Source of the DNA: Streptomyces sp. NBS 14/10
GTDB lineage: Bacteria; Actinomycetota; Actinomycetes; Streptomycetales; Streptomycetaceae
Direction: 5' to 3'
Assembly: GCF_002224125.1 (NCBI RefSeq)
Contig: NZ_NCSM01000087.1
Location: 1 to 61,157, forward strand
Length of the DNA stretch: 61,157 nucleotides
Under the pieces are notes generated by a model. The model was not told the DNA's origin and did not search any database. It worked only from the letters and a program-made list of their open reading frames with translations. The position numbers were made by a program, and so were the translations under genes. Shown here in pieces: positions 59,497 through 61,157 of this stretch (the first letter of the stretch is position 1; the number at the start of each line of letters is the position of its first letter).

Positions 59497-60847
59497 CCCC
59501 CTTCGCCCAGCGCGGTGTCATCGCTTCGTGGCCGGCCGCCAGCTCGTTGAGATACGTCTCGACGTGGGTGTAGCCGGTGGCGTCGGTGGCCTTGGCGTCG
59601 GACGGGTCGGCGGGGTTCAGCCCGTGCCCGCGTTCCCAGGCGTCCGGCATACCGTCGCGGTCGCCGTCGGCAGGCGGGGTGCCGCCGCGCAGGGTGCCGA
59701 AACCGCCCACGCTCTCCGGATCGCTGATGATGGCCCCGGTCTGGTGGACCACATCGTTGACCAGGCGGGTGTCGATGGCGTCACGGGGGTGCGAGGCGCC
59801 CGCGCTCGCCAGCACGCGCTGGTACGCCTGCCCCGCTGGTTCCACGGTGACCGGCGGAAACGCGAAGGGCTGGCTCTCGACGGTGGCGGGCCCGAGGTCC
59901 GCCGCCGTGGTCTCCCGGCCGTCGAGCTGCCCGTCGACGTCTCCGTCGTAGAGGTTCCCGGAGGCGTAGATGTGGTAGTTCGCGTTGGCGCGCGAGAACG
60001 GACCGCCGGAGGACGAGAGGCCCTTGACGAAGTAGTTGCCCACGGCGTTGGCGTTGCTGATGCCCGCCGAGTCGCCCAGGATGTAGGCGTCCGACCCCCA
60101 GTCGTAGATCACGCTGTTGACGTACTGCAGCCGCCCCTTCGACTTGGGGTTGCGGGTCTTGTTGTGCAGATACAGGTTGTGGCTCAGCGTCACGCCGTCG
60201 CTCTGCACGAGGCCGCCGCAGGAGTGCGGCGACAGACCCTCGGCGATGATCGAGTACTGGACGGTGACGTTCGTGCTCGAGTTGATGGAGAAGTTCTCGT
60301 CACGCCCCCATGAGGTGGAGACATGGTCGAAGATCATGTTGCTGCCGCTGTCGATGCCCACGGCGTCCCGGTTCTGGTTCGGCGTGAGCCCATGGCGGAA
60401 CCGCATGTACCGCACGATGACGTTGTCGGAGTCCGACGCGGAGATCTGGTAGCCCCGGGTGGACACCCCGTCGCCCGGGGCGGTCTGCCCGGCGACGGTG
60501 ATGTCGCTCGCGATGTGCAGCGGCGAGGCGAGCGTGATGTAGCCGCCCACGTCGAAGACGACGATACGCGGCCCTCGGCTCACCGCGTCCCGGAAGGAAC
60601 CGGGACCTGAGTCGTTCAGGGTGGTGACGTGATACACCTCGCCACCCCTTCCCCCGGTGGCCTGCGCCCCGAACCCTTCCGCGCCCGGGAAGGCGGCGGG
60701 GGCCGCGGCCGTACTGCCCGTCGCCGTACTGCCCGCGGCGACCGCCACCGGAGCTTCCCCCGCCGTCAGGGGCGTCAGCGGGCCGGACACGGCGGCAAGC
60801 GCGACCGCGGCCAGGGCGGTCATCCATCGGCGTGACACGAGCGGCAC
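59435..60847 (-). CDS. Secreted pectate lyase (polysaccharide lyase family 1-type)
   Basis: A 470-residue right-handed beta-helix protein with an N-terminal signal peptide (about 1-38, MPLVSRRWMTALAAVALAAV). The lyase portion begins FPGAEGFGAQATGGRGGEVYHVTTL and contains NVIVRYMRFRHG and NMIFDHVSTSWGRDENF, as in pectate lyases. The C-terminal DGDRDGMPDAWERGHGLNP is a Ca-binding thrombospondin-3-like motif common in such enzymes. It cleaves polygalacturonate outside the cell. Its 3' end overlaps the neighbouring gene by 62 bases, which is unusual, and the last 20 residues are low-complexity. Confidence 0.88.
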   Translation of the reverse strand: MPLVSRRWMTALAAVALAAVSGPLTPLTAGEAPVAVAAGSTATGSTAAAPAAFPGAEGFGAQATGGRGGEVYHVTTLNDSGPGSFRDAVSRGPRIVVFDVGGYITLASPLHIASDITVAGQTAPGDGVSTRGYQISASDSDNVIVRYMRFRHGLTPNQNRDAVGIDSGSNMIFDHVSTSWGRDENFSINSSTNVTVQYSIIAEGLSPHSCGGLVQSDGVTLSHNLYLHNKTRNPKSKGRLQYVNSVIYDWGSDAYILGDSAGISNANAVGNYFVKGLSSSGGPFSRANANYHIYASGNLYDGDVDGQLDGRETTAADLGPATVESQPFAFPPVTVEPAGQAYQRVLASAGASHPRDAIDTRLVNDVVHQTGAIISDPESVGGFGTLRGGTPPADGDRDGMPDAWERGHGLNPADPSDAKATDATGYTHVETYLNELAAGHEAMTPRWAKGVSRSSSRRTGRAGSRPAWRG

Positions 60848-60911
60848 TCCTTTCCGTGGGCGGGGCCGCCGCGGCCCGTGCGGGATCCGCGGCGGCCCCG
60901 GTGGTGGTCGG

Positions 60912-61157
60912 TCAGCAGGTGGAGTTGGTCTGGGTGAGCAGGCCGAGCCGCCATGGCAGGGTGTTGTAGTCGCCGCTGGCGTTGGGGTTCATGCCCTGGT
61001 ACAGGTACTGCATCTTGCAGGGGTTGATGGTGAGGGTCTGGTCGTACCCGGCGCGGATCAGTTCGCCGTGGCTGATGTCCTTCGTCCAGGCTCCCGCGGG
61101 GAAGGTGGTGTTGCTGGCGCGGGCGAACGGGTTGTTCTCGGAGGCGGCCAGCTGGGT
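60912..61157 (-). CDS. GH62-like alpha-L-arabinofuranosidase, C-terminal end (rest outside window)
   Basis: The reading frame to the window edge ends ...NPFARASNTTFPAGAWTKD, then ISHGELIRAGYDQTLTINPC and KMQYLYQG, close to the C-terminal pattern of GH62 arabinofuranosidases as I recall it. Arabinose removal would fit next to a pectate lyase on the same strand. Only about 80 residues are in the window, so the family call rests on this end alone. Confidence 0.6.
   Translation of the reverse strand, partial: TQLAASENNPFARASNTTFPAGAWTKDISHGELIRAGYDQTLTINPCKMQYLYQGMNPNASGDYNTLPWRLGLLTQTNSTC

Noticed and set aside
1..61157. tRNA, rRNA or riboswitch genes
   Set aside because: I found no cloverleaf-like or conserved RNA sequence in the intergenic regions by eye. 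A covariance-model search could still find small RNAs.

Overview
High-GC actinobacterial DNA, almost certainly a Streptomyces chromosome. The signs are strong GC bias at third codon positions, many GTG starts and GTGA/ATGA gene overlaps, a Streptomyces-type gas vesicle cluster, an actinobacterial-type alditol oxidase, and a PAS-LuxR regulator of the PimM type. The window carries about 57 protein genes, all named from sequence features alone. I see no rRNA, tRNA, CRISPR array or IS transposase. There is one repeated MITE-like element, present in two copies.

Layout. 1-6.6 kb is mostly housekeeping: the 3' end of ctaD, a small membrane protein, an orphan PAS-LuxR regulator, an ornithine-lipid acyltransferase pair (OlsB/OlsA-like), a peptide deformylase and an Xaa-Pro aminopeptidase. 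6.8-16.2 kb is a compact, translationally coupled biosynthetic-type cluster: MFS exporter, JmjC/cupin oxygenase, PLP alpha-oxoamine synthase, CitE/HpcH-type lyase, acylating aldehyde dehydrogenase, a pyruvate aldolase fused in frame to an ornithine-cyclodeaminase-like reductase, a MaoC hydratase and an ATP-grasp-like protein. The fusion linker is the second copy of the 122-bp repeat. I think this is the most likely undescribed pathway in the window. Its enzyme set resembles what is needed to build a ketomethylene-type pseudopeptide or an amino-ketone. 16.2-17.4 kb holds an Xre-cupin regulator divergent from an AAC(2')-like acetyltransferase, with a perfect palindrome between them.

17.5-34.5 kb is a dormancy/hypoxia-type island. 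It has two zinc alcohol dehydrogenases, a DevS-like GAF-GAF kinase convergent with a DevR-like regulator, an Rv1733c-like membrane protein, two CBS-BON proteins, an HTH-PNPOx protein, a double USP and a SHOCT protein, followed by a polyol unit (alditol oxidase, glycerol channel, glycerol kinase). A glycosyltransferase, a DUF2267 protein, a methyltransferase, a NUDIX hydrolase and a decayed beta-galactosidase lie inside it. 34.6-39.8 kb is a ten-gene gas vesicle operon. A 14-bp palindromic motif, GGGCCGAWNGGNCC-like, recurs 48-84 bp upstream of the response regulator, a CBS-BON operon, the glycerol channel and the gas vesicle operon. Weaker matches precede the kinase and one alcohol dehydrogenase. 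I infer a shared DevR/OsdR-type operator.

39.8-61.2 kb is mixed: an XRE-cupin regulator with an operator over its own start, a GNAT, a Tat-exported PhoD phosphatase with a PHO box, an MFS pump, an acyl-CoA ligase with a TetR, an ArsR/MFS pair with three operator-like repeats, a TauE permease, a TetR divergent from a P450-ferredoxin pair with a perfect palindrome at the promoter, a large SpoIIE-type sensor phosphatase, a long-form GAPDH, a TerD-CAP-CAP fusion, a YcgR/YcgQ-like permease pair, a secreted pectate lyase and the 3' end of a GH62-like arabinofuranosidase.
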